Shown: positions 1-7,958 of the stretch, piece after piece | How positions within the stretch are numbered: position 1 is the first letter of the stretch | How the letters are laid out: every line of letters begins with the position of its first letter | Origin: Massilia phyllostachyos | GTDB taxonomy: Bacteria > Pseudomonadota > Gammaproteobacteria > Burkholderiales > Burkholderiaceae_D | Assembly (NCBI RefSeq): GCF_021044825.1 | Contig: NZ_JAJNOC010000001.1 | Span: forward strand, 1,426,001 to 1,490,000 | Direction of reading: 5' to 3' | DNA length: 64,000 bases | Notes under the pieces: model-generated | The model's database searches: none | Told to the model about the DNA's origin: nothing | What the model saw: only the letters and a program-made list of their open reading frames with translations | Made by a program: the position numbers and the translations under genes

Positions 1-735
1 CTCGGCTGCGGCGTGGTGCTGGAGCGCGCGGCGCTGCTGGCCTGTATCGCCAACCCGAAAGGCCCGGGCTGCGGCGCGGTCCTGCCGAGCTACGACAGCT
101 GCAAGAGCGACGCCGGCCGGCTCGGCTGCGCCCCGGTGATCGCGGCGCGCGAGGCGCTCGACGCCTGCATCGCCAATCCGAAAGGCGCCGGCTGCGGCGA
201 GATCCTGCCCAGCTACGACAGCTGCAAGGTGAACGGCTCCATCCTCGGCTGCGCGCCGGTGCTGGCAGCGCGCCAGGCGCTGGACGCCTGCATCGCCGAT
301 CCGAAGGGCGCCGGCTGCGGCGCGATCCTGCCGCCTTATGAAACCTGCGCGGCCAACGGCGGCATCCTCGGCTGCGCGCCGGTGCTGGCGGCGCGCCAGG
401 CCCTGGAAGCCTGTATCGTGAATCCGAAAGGCGCCGGCTGCGGCGCGATCCTGCCGCCGTACGAGACCTGCGCGGTCAACGGCGGCACCCTGGGCTGCGC
501 GCCGGTGCTGGCGGCGCGCCAGGCCCTGGAAGCCTGTATCGCCAATCCGAAGGGCGCCACCTGCGGCGAGATCCTGCCGCCGCTGGCGCAGTGCCGCATC
601 GACGCCGGGGTGCTCGGTTGCGCCCCGGTGCTGGCGCGCGCCACGTTCGACGCCTGCCTCGCCAACCCGGCCGGCGTCGGCTGCGCCGCGGTGCTGCCAA
701 GCCTGCCGGTCTGCAAGGCCAGTTCCAGCGTCGAG
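1..735 (+). repeat. Six tandem repeats of about 123 bp inside the Cys-rich gene
   Basis: Copies begin at 1, 121, 244, 367, 490 and 613, so the period is 120 then 123 bases. Copies three to five are nearly identical at DNA level while the first and last diverge, as expected of recent internal expansion by recombination. The period is a multiple of three, so gains and losses of units keep the frame. Confidence 0.85.
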
Positions 736-1272
736 GGCTGCGCCCAGGTGCTGCAACTGACCTTCAACGCCTGCCTGCTCAATCCCGGCGACGCTTCCTG
801 CAGCGGCATCCTGCCGACCCTGTCGCAGTGCGTGATCGACAAGTCCGCGGCCGGCTGCCAGGTGGTCCTGCCGACGCTGGAGCAGTGCATCGGCAGCCCG
901 AGCCTGCAGGGCTGCTCGGTGCAGCTGCCGCGCATCGAGCAGTGCGCGGCGAATGCGTCCGTGCCCGGCTGCGTGGCGGTGCTGCCCAAGCCCGACTTCT
1001 GCGCCACCCATCCGGGCGATGCGAGCTGCGTGGTGTTCCAGCCGACACCGTCCGCCGGCGGACAGGGCAAGACGCCGGTCGCCAGCGCCCAGCAGGCCGC
1101 GGTACACCTGATCAATACCCGCACCCCGAACACGCCCGAGCGCGCGCCGGGCGGTCCGGGCGAAGGCGGTGGCGACGGCCGCAAGCCTGCCGACAAGCAG
1201 CCCGGCCCGGCGCAAGGCCCGAATACTGGAGCAAACAATGAAAAACCAGCAGCAAAAATGTACTGCAACTAA
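1..1272 (+). CDS. Cysteine-rich tandem-repeat exoprotein, C-terminal part (5' partial)
   Basis: The frame is open from base 1, so the gene starts upstream of the window; the GTG at 13 is not a credible start because repeat sequence already precedes it. The visible 423 residues begin with six modules of about 41 residues, each with four cysteines in the pattern LGC...AC...GC...C and the recurring core NPKGAGC. They then decay into shorter units of the type C-x-LP-x-C, and end in a Gly/Pro/Lys-rich hydrophilic tail. No catalytic motif is visible. By resemblance to the C-terminal Cys repeats of large filamentous-haemagglutinin-type exoproteins of betaproteobacteria I infer a secreted adhesin-like protein, but the N-terminus that would prove it is outside the window. 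The gene overlaps the start of the FecR-domain gene by 35 bases, implying co-transcription. Confidence 0.7.
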   Translation, partial: LGCGVVLERAALLACIANPKGPGCGAVLPSYDSCKSDAGRLGCAPVIAAREALDACIANPKGAGCGEILPSYDSCKVNGSILGCAPVLAARQALDACIADPKGAGCGAILPPYETCAANGGILGCAPVLAARQALEACIVNPKGAGCGAILPPYETCAVNGGTLGCAPVLAARQALEACIANPKGATCGEILPPLAQCRIDAGVLGCAPVLARATFDACLANPAGVGCAAVLPSLPVCKASSSVEGCAQVLQLTFNACLLNPGDASCSGILPTLSQCVIDKSAAGCQVVLPTLEQCIGSPSLQGCSVQLPRIEQCAANASVPGCVAVLPKPDFCATHPGDASCVVFQPTPSAGGQGKTPVASAQQAAVHLINTRTPNTPERAPGGPGEGGGDGRKPADKQPGPAQGPNTGANNEKPAAKMYCN

Positions 1273-2014
1273 GGGGATCGCAGGCGCCTGGAGTGCGCTG
1301 CTGTTCGCCGCGCTGCTCGTGTTCGGCAATGCCGCCTGGGCCGCCCAGGTGGCGGGCCGGGTCGAGCGCCTGAGCGGGCCCCTGATGGCGAAGAAGGCGG
1401 ACGGCAGCGTCAAGGTGCTGGCCGTCAAATCCGAGATCGAGAGCGGCGACACCCTGGTCTCGGAGAAGAACACCTACGCCCAGATCAAATTCATCGACAA
1501 CAGCGAGATCACGCTGCGTCCCGGCACCACCTTCAAGGTCGAGAACTTCGCCTACGACGAAGGCCGGCCGGAGGGCGACCAGGCCAGCTTCAACCTGGTG
1601 AAGGGCGGGCTGCGCTCGATCACCGGCCTGATGGGCAAGCGCAACAAGGAGAAGTTCTCGCTGAAGACGCCGAACGCCACCATCGGCATTCGCGGGACCA
1701 CCTTTATCGTGCAATGGGTCGATGCGACGGCGCCGCAAGCCACGCCGGGGCCGTCGGCGCTGCCGCCTGGCCTGCACCTGTCGGTGAGCGACGGCGCCAT
1801 CGTCGTGAGCAATCCTGGCGGCTCGCTCGGCTTCGCCGCGGGCCAGTTCGGCTATGTGCCGGGTCCGACGCAGCCGCCGGTGATCGTGCCGACCAATCCG
1901 GGCATCCAGTTCACGCCGCCGCCGGCCTTCGGCAACGGCCCGGGCGCCGGGACGGAAGGCGCGCCGGGCGGCGTGCCGCCGAAGTCGGCGCAGGTCGACT
2001 GCGAGGTCCGTTAA
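1238..2014 (+). CDS. FecR-domain exported protein
   Basis: 258 residues. I chose the ATG at 1238 because GGAG lies six bases upstream and a signal peptide follows: a basic start, a hydrophobic stretch at about 15-30, and cleavage after Ala-Trp-Ala near residue 35. Residues about 60-170 form a FecR-type beta domain, recognisable from IESGDTLVSE, AQIKFIDNSEITLRPGT and NATIGIRGTTF. The tail is Pro/Gly-rich and unstructured. True FecR proteins are anti-sigma regulators anchored in the inner membrane; this one has a cleaved signal and no sigma partner next to it, so it more likely acts as a periplasmic or surface accessory of the Cys-rich exoprotein that overlaps it upstream. The partnership is inferred from the 35-base overlap only. 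Confidence 0.82.
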   Translation: MKNQQQKCTATKGIAGAWSALLFAALLVFGNAAWAAQVAGRVERLSGPLMAKKADGSVKVLAVKSEIESGDTLVSEKNTYAQIKFIDNSEITLRPGTTFKVENFAYDEGRPEGDQASFNLVKGGLRSITGLMGKRNKEKFSLKTPNATIGIRGTTFIVQWVDATAPQATPGPSALPPGLHLSVSDGAIVVSNPGGSLGFAAGQFGYVPGPTQPPVIVPTNPGIQFTPPPAFGNGPGAGTEGAPGGVPPKSAQVDCEVR

Positions 2015-2018
2015 GGAT

Positions 2019-3290
2019 TCAGGAAAGCTGGGCGCGCGCCCGTTCCAGCAGCAGCGCGCGTTCGCGGCCGTTGGCCGTCATGCCGGCGGCGCGCTCGAAT
2101 TCGCGGCGCGCTTCGTCACGCCGTCCCAGCTTCGCGAGCAGGTCGGCGCGCACGCTGGGGAGCCAGTGGTAGCCATCGAGCTTGCCGCTGGACGAGATCG
2201 CGTCGGCCAGCGCCAGGCCGGCAGCCGGGCCGTCGGCCATGCCCACCGCGACCGCGCGGTTCAGTTCCACCACCGGCGACGGCTGGACCCGGGCCAGCTC
2301 GCCATACAGCGCCGCGATGGCGGGCCAGTCGGTCTCCGGCGCGCTGTGCGCCCGCGCGTGGCAGGCGGCGATCGCGGCCTGCAGCAGGTAGGGGCCGCGC
2401 CCCCGGCCCAGGTGCTGCGCGCGCTCCAGCGCGGCCAGGCCGCGCCGCAGCAGCACGCCGTCCCAGCGCGAACGGTCCTGGTCCAGCAGCAGCACCGGGC
2501 GTCCGTCGGCGTCCAGGCGCGCGCCCATCCGCGAGGCCTGCAGCTCCATCAGCGCCACCAGGCCGAGCGCCTCCGGCTCGCCGGACGCCAGTTCGGCCAG
2601 CATGCGGCCCAGGCGCAGGGCTTCGTCCACCAGCGCGGGACGCATCCAGTCCTCGCCCGCGGTGGCGGTATAGCCTTCGTTGAAGATCAGGTAGACCGCT
2701 TCCAGCACGGCGCCCAGGCGCATCCCCAGTTCGGCGGGCGGCGGCAATTCGAAGGGCACGTTGGCCTCGCCCAAGGTACGCTTGGCGCGCACGATGCGCT
2801 GGGCCATGGTGGACTCCGGCACCAGGAAGGCGCGCGCGATCTCCTGGGTCGACAGGCCGCCCAGCAGCTTCAGGGTCAGCGCCAGGCGCGCATCGAGCGA
2901 CAGCACCGGGTGGCAGGCCGTGAACATCAGGCGCAGCAGGTCGTCCTGGAACACGTCGTTGCGCCTGGCATCGAGACTGTCGACGAAATCGGGCGCCACC
3001 AGCGCCTCCTGTGCTTCGAGATCGAGACCGATCTGCTCCAGCTTCTGTTGCAGCAGGCGGTCGCGCCGCAGCCGGTCGAGCGCGGCGTGCTTCGCCGTCG
3101 TGGTCAGCCAGGCGCCGGGGTTGTCCGGGATGCCGGAGGTCGGCCAGTGCTCGAGGGCCGACACCAGGGCGTCCTGGGCCAGTTCCTCGGCCAGGCCGAC
3201 GTCGCGCACCATGCGCGCGACCACCGCCACGATCTTAGCGGACTCGATGCGCCAGACGGCGGCGATGCTGCGTTCGACCTCCGCGCTCAT
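2019..3290 (-). CDS. ECF42-type RNA polymerase sigma factor with C-terminal TPR-like domain
   Basis: 423 residues, about twice the size of a simple ECF factor. Residues about 10-80 are sigma region 2 (AEELAQDALVSALEHW, then AWLTTTAKHAALDRLRRDR). Residues about 120-172 are region 4 (LSTQEIARAFLVPESTMAQRI, a helix-turn-helix). Residues 180-423 form the long alpha-helical TPR-like extension (DUF6596 type) found in the ECF42 group, where the extension is needed for activity in place of an anti-sigma factor. The ATG at 3290 lies two bases after the stop of the VOC gene upstream, so translation is coupled. It is the last gene of the DGPF-VOC operon. The longer upstream frame is only a shadow of the VOC gene. 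Which promoters it recognises cannot be read here. Confidence 0.9.
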   Translation of the reverse strand: MSAEVERSIAAVWRIESAKIVAVVARMVRDVGLAEELAQDALVSALEHWPTSGIPDNPGAWLTTTAKHAALDRLRRDRLLQQKLEQIGLDLEAQEALVAPDFVDSLDARRNDVFQDDLLRLMFTACHPVLSLDARLALTLKLLGGLSTQEIARAFLVPESTMAQRIVRAKRTLGEANVPFELPPPAELGMRLGAVLEAVYLIFNEGYTATAGEDWMRPALVDEALRLGRMLAELASGEPEALGLVALMELQASRMGARLDADGRPVLLLDQDRSRWDGVLLRRGLAALERAQHLGRGRGPYLLQAAIAACHARAHSAPETDWPAIAALYGELARVQPSPVVELNRAVAVGMADGPAAGLALADAISSSGKLDGYHWLPSVRADLLAKLGRRDEARREFERAAGMTANGRERALLLERARAQLS

Positions 3291-3292
3291 CG

Positions 3293-3721
3293 TCAGATGG
3301 CGGCATCCGCTGTTGCCGGCTGCTGCTCCGGCATGGCTTCCATGTACACCAGTTCCCAGATATGGCCGTCGAGGTCTTCGAAGCCATGCTGGTACATGAA
3401 GCCATGGTCCTTCGGCGCGCTCGGCCAGGCGCCGCCGGCCGCTTTCGCCGCAGCCGCCATGTCGTCGACGGCGGCGCGGCTGTCGCAGGACAGGCATAGC
3501 AGCACCTCGGTGCTCTTCGAGGCGTCGGCCACCGGCTTGGCGGTGAAGGTCTGGAAGTAGGCTTCGGTCAGCAGCATGACGTAGATGGTGTCGCTGACCA
3601 CCATGCAGGCCGCCTTGTCGTCGCTGAACTGCGGGTTGTTGACGAAGCCGAGGGCTTCGAAGAAGGCCTTGCTGCGCGCCAGGTCCTTGACCGGGAGGTT
3701 GACGAAGATCTGCTTGTTCAT
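3293..3721 (-). CDS. VOC-superfamily (glyoxalase-like) protein, copy 1
   Basis: 142 residues. It begins MNKQIFVNLPVKDLARSKAFF, the usual first beta-alpha unit of vicinal-oxygen-chelate proteins, and ends with HGFEDLDGHIWELVYM, the second metal-side strand with the typical D-x-x-G-x-x-W. The start at 3721 has AAGGAG eight bases upstream. Clearly paralogous to the next gene upstream (3742-4158): both share HGFMYQHGFEDLDGH and near-identical DNA over the corresponding codons. It is the fourth gene of the five-gene operon and is followed after two bases by the sigma factor. Substrate unknown; VOC proteins of ECF42 clusters have no proven reaction. Confidence 0.88.
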   Translation of the reverse strand: MNKQIFVNLPVKDLARSKAFFEALGFVNNPQFSDDKAACMVVSDTIYVMLLTEAYFQTFTAKPVADASKSTEVLLCLSCDSRAAVDDMAAAAKAAGGAWPSAPKDHGFMYQHGFEDLDGHIWELVYMEAMPEQQPATADAAI

Positions 3722-3741
3722 GGGTGTCTCCTTCTGGTTGA

Positions 3742-4158
3742 TCAGGCCGCGGCCGGTTGCTGTGCCGGCATCTCGGCGATATGGGTCAGCGCCCACATAT
3801 GGCCATCGAGGTCTTCGAAGCCGTGCTGGTACATGAAGCCGTGGTCTTCCGGGTCTTCCGGCAGGGTGGCGCCGAGCGACAGGGCCTTGGCGGCCAGCGC
3901 ATCGACTTCTTCGCGGCTGTCGCAGAACAGGCAGAGCAGGGCGATGGTGCTCGAGCGTGGGTCGGCCATCGGCTTCTTCGTCAGGGTGCCGAAGAAGGAT
4001 TCCTCGCACAGCATGACGAAGATGTCGTCGGAGATGTTCATGCCGGAGCCCTGCTCGCTGCTGAACTGCGGATTGAAGCTGAAGCCGAGGGCGGTGAAGA
4101 AGGCCTGGCTGCGGGCGAGGTCCCGGACCGGGAGGGTAATGGCGAGCTGCTTTTTCAT
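3742..4158 (-). CDS. VOC-superfamily (glyoxalase-like) protein, copy 2
   Basis: 138 residues, starting MKKQLAITLPVRDLARSQAFF with AAAGGAAG just upstream of the ATG at 4158. It has the same two-module VOC fold and terminal HGFEDLDGHMWAL as its neighbour copy, consistent with a tandem gene duplication inside the operon. The gap to the upstream YCII gene is 11 bases and to the downstream paralogue 20 bases. Enzyme activity and ligand cannot be told from the sequence. Confidence 0.87.
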   Translation of the reverse strand: MKKQLAITLPVRDLARSQAFFTALGFSFNPQFSSEQGSGMNISDDIFVMLCEESFFGTLTKKPMADPRSSTIALLCLFCDSREEVDALAAKALSLGATLPEDPEDHGFMYQHGFEDLDGHMWALTHIAEMPAQQPAAA

Positions 4159-4169
4159 GAGGCTTCCTT

Positions 4170-4565
4170 TCAGGCGGTGGCTTGGTTGGCGGTGCACAGC
4201 GTGCGCAGGTCTTCGGGTTCGTAGAAGGGGCGCACTTCGATTTCGGCGTCGGCGGATTCGCCGTGCGGGGCCGGGAAGCGGCGCGACCACTCCATCGCCT
4301 CTTCGCGCGAACGCACCTGGATCAGGGTGTAGCCGGCGATCAGCTCCTTGGTCTCGGCGAACGGCCCGTCGGTGAAGGAACGCCGCCCTTCGTGGAACTG
4401 GACGCGCCAGCCGTCGTGCGACGGCCGCAGCCCGTTGGCTTCGAGCAGGACCCCGGCCCGGGCCAGCTCCTGGTTATAGTCGTGCATGGCGTCGAACAGC
4501 TCCTGGCTCGGCAGGATGCCGGCCTCCGAGTCTGCCGAGGCCTTCACGATGATCATGAAACGCAT
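4170..4565 (-). CDS. YCII-related protein with DGPF motif, copy 1
   Basis: 131 residues, beginning MRFMIIVKASADSEAG. The diagnostic motif is DGPFAETKELIAGY near residue 75, which gives the family its DGPF name; the fold is a ferredoxin-like YCII domain, a likely small-molecule binding or peroxidase-like barrel of unproven function. The start at 4565 is supported by AAGGAG eight bases upstream; the longer upstream frame lacks a ribosome site. DGPF proteins are the hallmark genomic partners of ECF42 sigma factors, and this one is in the same transcription unit as such a sigma factor. Confidence 0.9.
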   Translation of the reverse strand: MRFMIIVKASADSEAGILPSQELFDAMHDYNQELARAGVLLEANGLRPSHDGWRVQFHEGRRSFTDGPFAETKELIAGYTLIQVRSREEAMEWSRRFPAPHGESADAEIEVRPFYEPEDLRTLCTANQATA

Positions 4566-4672
4566 GGTGGTCTCCTTGTCTTGGGATCGAAGTGTTTTTC
4601 GGACGCTTCCATCCCCACGACGAGGGAAGGACTGGCGATTCGACATCGCGCGCTAAAATTTTTTTGCCGGGC

Positions 4673-5029
4673 CTAGCGCATGAAGCAGGGCCCCAATCCG
4701 CGGACCTCGACCGTCGCCCATTCGGCCGCCGGACACTGCTGCGCCAGCGCCACCGCTTCCTCGTGGGTGTCGACGTCGACCAGGAAGAAGCCGCCGACCA
4801 TCTCCTTGGCTTCGGCGAAGGGACCGTCGACGATGCGCGCCTTCCCCCCGGGCGTGGATACGCGCGCCGACTTCTCCAGCCCCGCCAGCGATTCGGCCGC
4901 CAGCAGCAGGCCCTGGCGGCGCAAATCGTCGCCCCAGTCCAGCATGCGCCCGTAGAGTACGCGGCCTTCGGCTTCGCTGCGGTCGCTGCGCTGGCCGACC
5001 GGTTCGTGGATCAACAGCATGTGCGGCAT
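4673..5029 (-). CDS. YCII-related protein with DGPF motif, copy 2; first gene of the ECF42 operon
   Basis: 118 residues starting MPHMLLIHEPVGQRSD, with DGPFAEAKEMVGGFFLVDVD near residue 70. The ATG at 5029 follows GAGGAG at good spacing. It is the most upstream gene of the minus-strand operon; the promoter should lie in the roughly 30 bases before it or inside the end of the membrane-protein gene. It is separated from the next gene by about 107 bases, the longest gap in the operon. Substrate or ligand unknown. Confidence 0.88.
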   Translation of the reverse strand: MPHMLLIHEPVGQRSDRSEAEGRVLYGRMLDWGDDLRRQGLLLAAESLAGLEKSARVSTPGGKARIVDGPFAEAKEMVGGFFLVDVDTHEEAVALAQQCPAAEWATVEVRGLGPCFMR

Positions 5030-5060
5030 GGGGTTCTCCTCGTGGTTGGACCCGGCTATT

Positions 5061-5843
5061 CTAAGCTGCGTTGGCGCGGCTGGCACGCTGCGCCGCACCC
5101 ATCCACCATTTCATGGCCAACTGCACGACGAGGGCGGCGCCGGTCGCCAGCAGGAAGGCCATGCCGATCGATTGCTGCCGCAGTAGGAGTGACAATGTCA
5201 CGCAGAACACGGCGAATGCGACATAGCCCTTGATCATCCCGCGCAGCAGTGCGACCGCGAAGCCCGCACCGCTGGCGCGGTGCGAGAAGCCGACCAGCAC
5301 CGTGCTCATGACGGGGAACATGGCGAACAGCCCGGACAGGCGCGGGCCGAGCGAGGCCGCGGCATAGGTCACGCTCATGGCCAGGACCGCGCCGGCCAGC
5401 ATGCGCCAGGGCAGGTCGTTCGCCGGCTTGCCCGTGACAGGCTCCTCTTGCGGCGCAGGACCGAACAGCAAGGGCGCCACCGACAGGCCGGCCAGCACGG
5501 CGACAAAGCCGGCCCCCAGCGGCAGCGACACCGCCTGCAGCACCACCACAGTTAATCCATAGGCCAGCAGGGCGGCCAGCATTGCGCGCGGCATGCCGCG
5601 CCGCGCATTGCGCGCATAGGCGACGCTGAAGACCAGGATGGCCAGCACCGCCATCAGGGTATCGGCGGCGGCGACGGCGGCAAAGGCGGCGCCCTGTTCC
5701 AGCGCGAGAACCAAGAGGATCGGGCCGGCGACGATGGGAAAGGCCGACAACCACCCGGCGACCAGCGGACCCCAGCGGCGTCCGGCCAGGGTGACGAGGG
5801 CAATGAGGGCCGGAACGAGCAGAAGCTTCAGGAGAAAAAGCAT
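5061..5843 (-). CDS. Polytopic integral membrane protein of unknown function
   Basis: 260 residues, mostly hydrophobic, with roughly eight predicted membrane helices arranged as two similar halves: PLVAGWLSAFPIVAGPILL in the first half and PRLSGLFAMFPVMSTVLVGF in the second both carry a Gly-x-x-x-x-x-FP pattern, suggesting an internal repeat. I start at the ATG at 5843; the alternative upstream codon at 5888 lies inside the phoH terminator and is unlikely. No strong ribosome site is visible. I do not recognise a transport family. It ends 31 bases before the start of the YCII gene, so some co-transcription with the ECF42 operon is possible. Confidence 0.75.
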   Translation of the reverse strand: MLFLLKLLLVPALIALVTLAGRRWGPLVAGWLSAFPIVAGPILLVLALEQGAAFAAVAAADTLMAVLAILVFSVAYARNARRGMPRAMLAALLAYGLTVVVLQAVSLPLGAGFVAVLAGLSVAPLLFGPAPQEEPVTGKPANDLPWRMLAGAVLAMSVTYAAASLGPRLSGLFAMFPVMSTVLVGFSHRASGAGFAVALLRGMIKGYVAFAVFCVTLSLLLRQQSIGMAFLLATGAALVVQLAMKWWMGAAQRASRANAA

Positions 5844-5865
5844 GCGGGATGAATAGGGAGTTGAA

Positions 5866-5898
5866 ATAAAAAACGCCCGCTTTCGCAAGCGGGCGTTT
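5866..5898 (-). terminator. Intrinsic terminator of phoH
   Basis: AAACGCCCGC and GCGGGCGTTT form a ten-base-pair stem with a short loop. Read on the minus strand it is followed by a T-run. It lies 20 bases past the phoH stop. Confidence 0.85.
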
Positions 5899-5918
5899 CG
5901 AGTAGCAGGCTAAAACAA

Positions 5919-7724
5919 TCAGAGCACGTCGCTGGCGTGGTCCGCCAGGCGCGAGCGTTCGCCGCGCGCCAGGGTGACGTGGCCGCTGTGGCCCCAGCCC
6001 TTGAAGCGGTCGACCACATAGGTCAGGCCGCTCGAGCCTTCGGTCAAATACGGCGTGTCGATCTGCGCGATGTTACCCAGGCACAGGATCTTGGTGCCGG
6101 GACCGGCGCGCGTGACCAGGGTCTTCATCTGCTTCGGCGTCAGGTTCTGCGCCTCGTCGATGATGAGGAACTTGTTCACGAAAGTACGGCCGCGCATGAA
6201 GTTCAGCGACTTGATCTTGATGCGCGAGCGGATCAGGTCCTGCGTCGCCGCGCGGCCCCAGTCGCCGCCGTCGCTGTCCGACTTCATCAGCACTTCCAGG
6301 TTGTCGTCGAAAGCGCCCATCCACGGCGACATCTTCTCTTCCTCGGTGCCCGGCAGGAAGCCGATGTCCTCGCCCACCGGCACGGTGACGCGGGTGACGA
6401 TGATCTCGTTGTACTGCTTGGTTTCCAGCACCTGGGCCAGGCCCGCGGCCAGCGCCAGCAGGGTTTTACCCGTACCGGCCTGGCCCAGCAGCGTGACGAA
6501 GTCGCACTCCGGATTCATCAAGAGGTTGAGGGCGAAGTTCTGCTCGCGGTTGCGCGCCGTGATGCCCCAGACATTGTTCTTGTTGTGGCTATAGTCGCGC
6601 AGGGTCTGGAACACGGCGGTCTTACCATTGATCTGTTTCACCTGGCCATAGAAGGGCGCTTCGCCGTTCTGCGGTTCGATGAACACGAACTGGTTCACCA
6701 GCAGGGTCGGAATCACGGGACCGGTCACGCGGTAGAAGGTGGCCGAGTTGCCGTTCTTGTTTTCCTGCCAGGACTCCATGTCCTTGCCATGCTTGTTCCA
6801 GAAATCGTCCGGCAGCTGGACGATGCCCGAGTACAGCAGGTCGGTGTCTTCCAGCACATGGTCGTTGAAGTAATCCTCGGCCGGCAAGCCCAGGGCGCGC
6901 GCCTTGATGCGCATATTGATGTCTTTCGACACCAGCACGATCGCGCGGCCGCCCATCTGGCTTTCCAGCGCACGCACCACGCCCAGGATCTGGTTGTCGG
7001 CCTTGCCCGATGGGAGGCCTTCCGGCAGCGGGGCGGCGTCCAGTCTGGTCTGGAAGAACAGGCGGCCCTTGGCGTCCTTGTTGCCGAGCTTGGCCAGCGG
7101 GATGCCGGCCTCGATCGCATCGTCGTCGATGTTGGCGATCAGGGCGTCCAGGGTGCGCGAGACCTGGCGCGCATTGCGCGCGACTTCCGACATGCCCTTC
7201 TTGTGGTTGTCGAGCTCTTCCAGCGTCATCATCGGCAGGTAGACGTCGTGTTCCTCGAAGCGGAACAGCGAGGTCGGGTCGTGCATCAGCACATTGGTGT
7301 CGAGCACGAACACCTTGCCGGCGCCGGCCTTGTCTGCCTTGCGGCTGGTGGACGACTTGACGGTGACTTCGACCGGCTTGTGCTTGGCCGGATGCGGCTG
7401 GTCCGCGTCGGTTTCCTTGAGGCGGGCGACCGGCGCTTCCTTGGCCTTGCGGGCGGGGGCATTGGCGGCGGGCGCTTCGGCGCGCGGCGCCGCTGCGGGG
7501 ACGGCGGTGACTGGAGCAACTGCGGGTTCGTTGGCGGCGGCCTTGGTCTTGCGTGCTTTCGTCGCCTTCGGCGTCGGCACGGCCTGGCCGCTGATCAGGT
7601 CTTCGAGGTCGGCGTCGGTCTTGGCGGACACCGGGCGCACGGGCGACTTGCCCGGTTCAGCCTTCGGATAATCTTTTGCCAGCAGCATGGTCGCTGGCTT
7701 GGTAGGCATTTTTGGCAGTGGCAT
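5919..7724 (-). CDS. phoH: PhoH-family protein with N-terminal PIN domain
   Basis: 601 residues. The first 20 residues lead into a long Ala/Pro/Lys-rich flexible segment (about 20-135), then a PIN-type nuclease domain (137-280; VFVLDTNVLMHD with the first acidic pair), then a PhoH ATPase domain with Walker A GQAGTGKT at 414-421 and Walker B FLIIDEAQN at 519-527. PIN-PhoH proteins (PhoH2 type) are RNA helicase/ribonucleases tied to stress and phosphate starvation. The start at 7724 has GAGAA upstream; an in-frame ATG lies 14 codons earlier without a ribosome site. It is a single gene with its own terminator. Confidence 0.93.
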   Translation of the reverse strand: MPLPKMPTKPATMLLAKDYPKAEPGKSPVRPVSAKTDADLEDLISGQAVPTPKATKARKTKAAANEPAVAPVTAVPAAAPRAEAPAANAPARKAKEAPVARLKETDADQPHPAKHKPVEVTVKSSTSRKADKAGAGKVFVLDTNVLMHDPTSLFRFEEHDVYLPMMTLEELDNHKKGMSEVARNARQVSRTLDALIANIDDDAIEAGIPLAKLGNKDAKGRLFFQTRLDAAPLPEGLPSGKADNQILGVVRALESQMGGRAIVLVSKDINMRIKARALGLPAEDYFNDHVLEDTDLLYSGIVQLPDDFWNKHGKDMESWQENKNGNSATFYRVTGPVIPTLLVNQFVFIEPQNGEAPFYGQVKQINGKTAVFQTLRDYSHNKNNVWGITARNREQNFALNLLMNPECDFVTLLGQAGTGKTLLALAAGLAQVLETKQYNEIIVTRVTVPVGEDIGFLPGTEEEKMSPWMGAFDDNLEVLMKSDSDGGDWGRAATQDLIRSRIKIKSLNFMRGRTFVNKFLIIDEAQNLTPKQMKTLVTRAGPGTKILCLGNIAQIDTPYLTEGSSGLTYVVDRFKGWGHSGHVTLARGERSRLADHASDVL

Positions 7725-7958
7725 CTTGTTCTCTATATCGAAAAATGACTTGGTGGGGACGCGCACGGACGCGGCAGGGCGACGCCGCGGCGCGGGAACG
7801 ATGCAACTAGGAAGGCTTGGTGGAATGCGGGCTGCAAGCCGGAGGATGCCGGTCCGGCTGGAGCCAGGAATGGTTGGTGCAGGTTTGATTGAAACGTGTG
7901 ACTCAAAATAGGCGGCAGCTCAGCTTAGTGTCAAGTTGATTACTGGAGCCATCCATAT

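Noticed and set aside
1-735. Possible CRISPR or non-coding satellite
   Set aside because: The 123-bp units are fully coding and in frame with conserved cysteines.
5937-7748. 603-codon open frame on the plus strand
   Set aside because: Antisense to phoH, whose PIN and Walker motifs are intact on the minus strand.
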